This document shows positions 5,397-6,054 of a stretch of DNA of 6,054 bases, in pieces. The position numbers were made by a program, and so were the translations under genes. The notes beneath the pieces are model-generated. The model did no database searches. It saw nothing but the letters and a program-made list of their open reading frames with translations, and was not told where the DNA came from. Numbering within the stretch: the stretch's first letter is position 1; each line of letters begins with the position of its first letter. This DNA is from DAOVFN01 sp964607835 (GTDB taxonomy: Archaea > Aenigmatarchaeota > Aenigmatarchaeia > QMZP01), in assembly GCA_964607835.1 (NCBI GenBank), contig CAZSLL010000031.1:1-6054 (forward strand), written 5' to 3'.

Positions 5397-6054
5397 ATGA
5401 TGAAAAAAACTTGGTTGAATAAACCCAAAACAAACAATTTTGCTTTGATGACACTGGTTTTTCTTTTCGGTGTTCTAATTATAGGAGGCGTTGCTTCTGC
5501 TGTGCAAGATTCTGATGTCTTTGTAACTCCTAACATTTCTGCAGGAGGTATAGACGATCAGTCATTCCAAGCAGAAGTGCTAGCTGGCGATGGCCATACT
5601 GTGCACGAGTTCAGGGTCTATGAGTCAGGGGACTTTGATGACCTTCAGTGTGCAAGTAAGACAGGATGGTTCGGTCCGTACTATGGGACAACAGGCTTTG
5701 GCAATTACTGCCAGTGGAACGCTGAGACAGGTAATGAGATTGAACCAGGCGATACAGATACATTTGATTTCACCATGGATGCTCCTGCAACAGAGTGCTG
5801 CAGGTTCATGCGAACCGAGCCTCGGGACCTCGAGCAGAGTTGGGCACCTGTGATGATACCAATCTGTGTCGACAAGACAGACCCGGTAACGACCAAGACC
5901 TACGGTCAGCCCTCCTTCCCGGAGGACATAAACGATGGAGGTGACTATCCTCATTGGATCACCACAGGGACACCTATTACGCTGGATGCCACTGACTGTC
6001 CTGGACCTGACGGGTGCAGCATAGAGAATGGACCCCATGACGCAGGGATAGACA
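5397..6054 (+). CDS. Secreted surface protein with archaeal Ig-like module (3' partial)
   Basis: An open frame of 219 codons runs to the right edge without a stop. Residues 1-35 are a signal peptide: a lysine- and asparagine-rich start, a hydrophobic core (ALMTLVFLFGVLIIGG) and VASA before Val36. The next section (about 37-155) alternates short beta-like strands, with C85, C105 and the pair C134-C135; EPGDTDTFDFTMDAP resembles strands of an Ig/CARDB-like fold. A second module begins at C157-VDKT and contains TTKTYGQP, W187-ITT, TPITL (192-196) and D200-C...C207. I recall this VDKTxPxTTKxYGxP...WITxxTPITL pattern as a repeated module in predicted surface proteins of uncultivated archaea; it usually precedes a GPHxSGV-type strand, and GPHDAGI is seen here near the edge. 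One sequon (NIS, residues 46-48) is present. More modules are probably encoded beyond the window. The start is 5397 or the adjacent ATG 5400. The first 200 bases use AT-richer codons than the neighbouring genes. Confidence 0.85.
   Translation, partial: MMKKTWLNKPKTNNFALMTLVFLFGVLIIGGVASAVQDSDVFVTPNISAGGIDDQSFQAEVLAGDGHTVHEFRVYESGDFDDLQCASKTGWFGPYYGTTGFGNYCQWNAETGNEIEPGDTDTFDFTMDAPATECCRFMRTEPRDLEQSWAPVMIPICVDKTDPVTTKTYGQPSFPEDINDGGDYPHWITTGTPITLDATDCPGPDGCSIENGPHDAGID

Noticed and set aside
5625..6038. Minus-strand open frame of 137 codons near the right edge
   Set aside because: The + strand reading here is an uninterrupted signal-peptide protein with a recognisable surface module, so the antisense frame is a shadow.

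Overview
The window looks like chromosomal DNA from an uncultivated archaeon, probably of the DPANN type, though the phylum cannot be fixed from this much sequence. Reasons: genes are preceded by AT-rich TATA-box-like elements at archaeal spacing; some have GGTG/GTGAT-type ribosome binding sites and one looks leaderless; arginine is mostly AGG; and the last gene carries a VDKTxPxTTKxYGxP...WITxxTPITL module that I recall, without being able to search, from predicted surface proteins of such archaea. All six supported coding regions lie on the + strand, each apparently with its own promoter or terminator rather than in one tight operon.

Layout. 1-59 is the C-terminal end of an unidentified protein. 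It is followed by a textbook hairpin-plus-T-run terminator (81-119), a GC palindrome (127-140), and an AT-rich leader ending in a TATA box that sits inside a 21-bp imperfect palindrome. 332-1699 encodes a secreted, cysteine-paired surface protein with a short N-terminal repeat, a helical middle, two Ig-like modules and a C-terminal tail dense in N-glycosylation sequons. 1809-2507 encodes a WbqC-family protein. 2590-3564 encodes a soluble, divergent histidine-kinase-like protein whose promoter contains nested inverted repeats. 3665-5137 encodes a membrane-embedded family 2 glycosyltransferase of the processive type, apparently leaderless. 5138-5396 is an AT-rich intergenic stretch with a 13-bp exact direct repeat. 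From 5397 a second secreted surface protein begins and runs off the window.

How they fit together. Two secreted proteins, a WbqC-like protein and a membrane glycosyltransferase suggest a cell-envelope locus: surface proteins plus enzymes for surface glycan. The kinase could be a local regulator, but no response regulator is visible. This functional grouping is inference from adjacency. I found no CRISPR array, tRNA, rRNA or transposase, and no defence or toxin-antitoxin system. The less ordinary signals are the regulatory-looking palindromes, the TTGTAGTGCAACA repeats, the glycosylation-rich tail and the lone divergent kinase.
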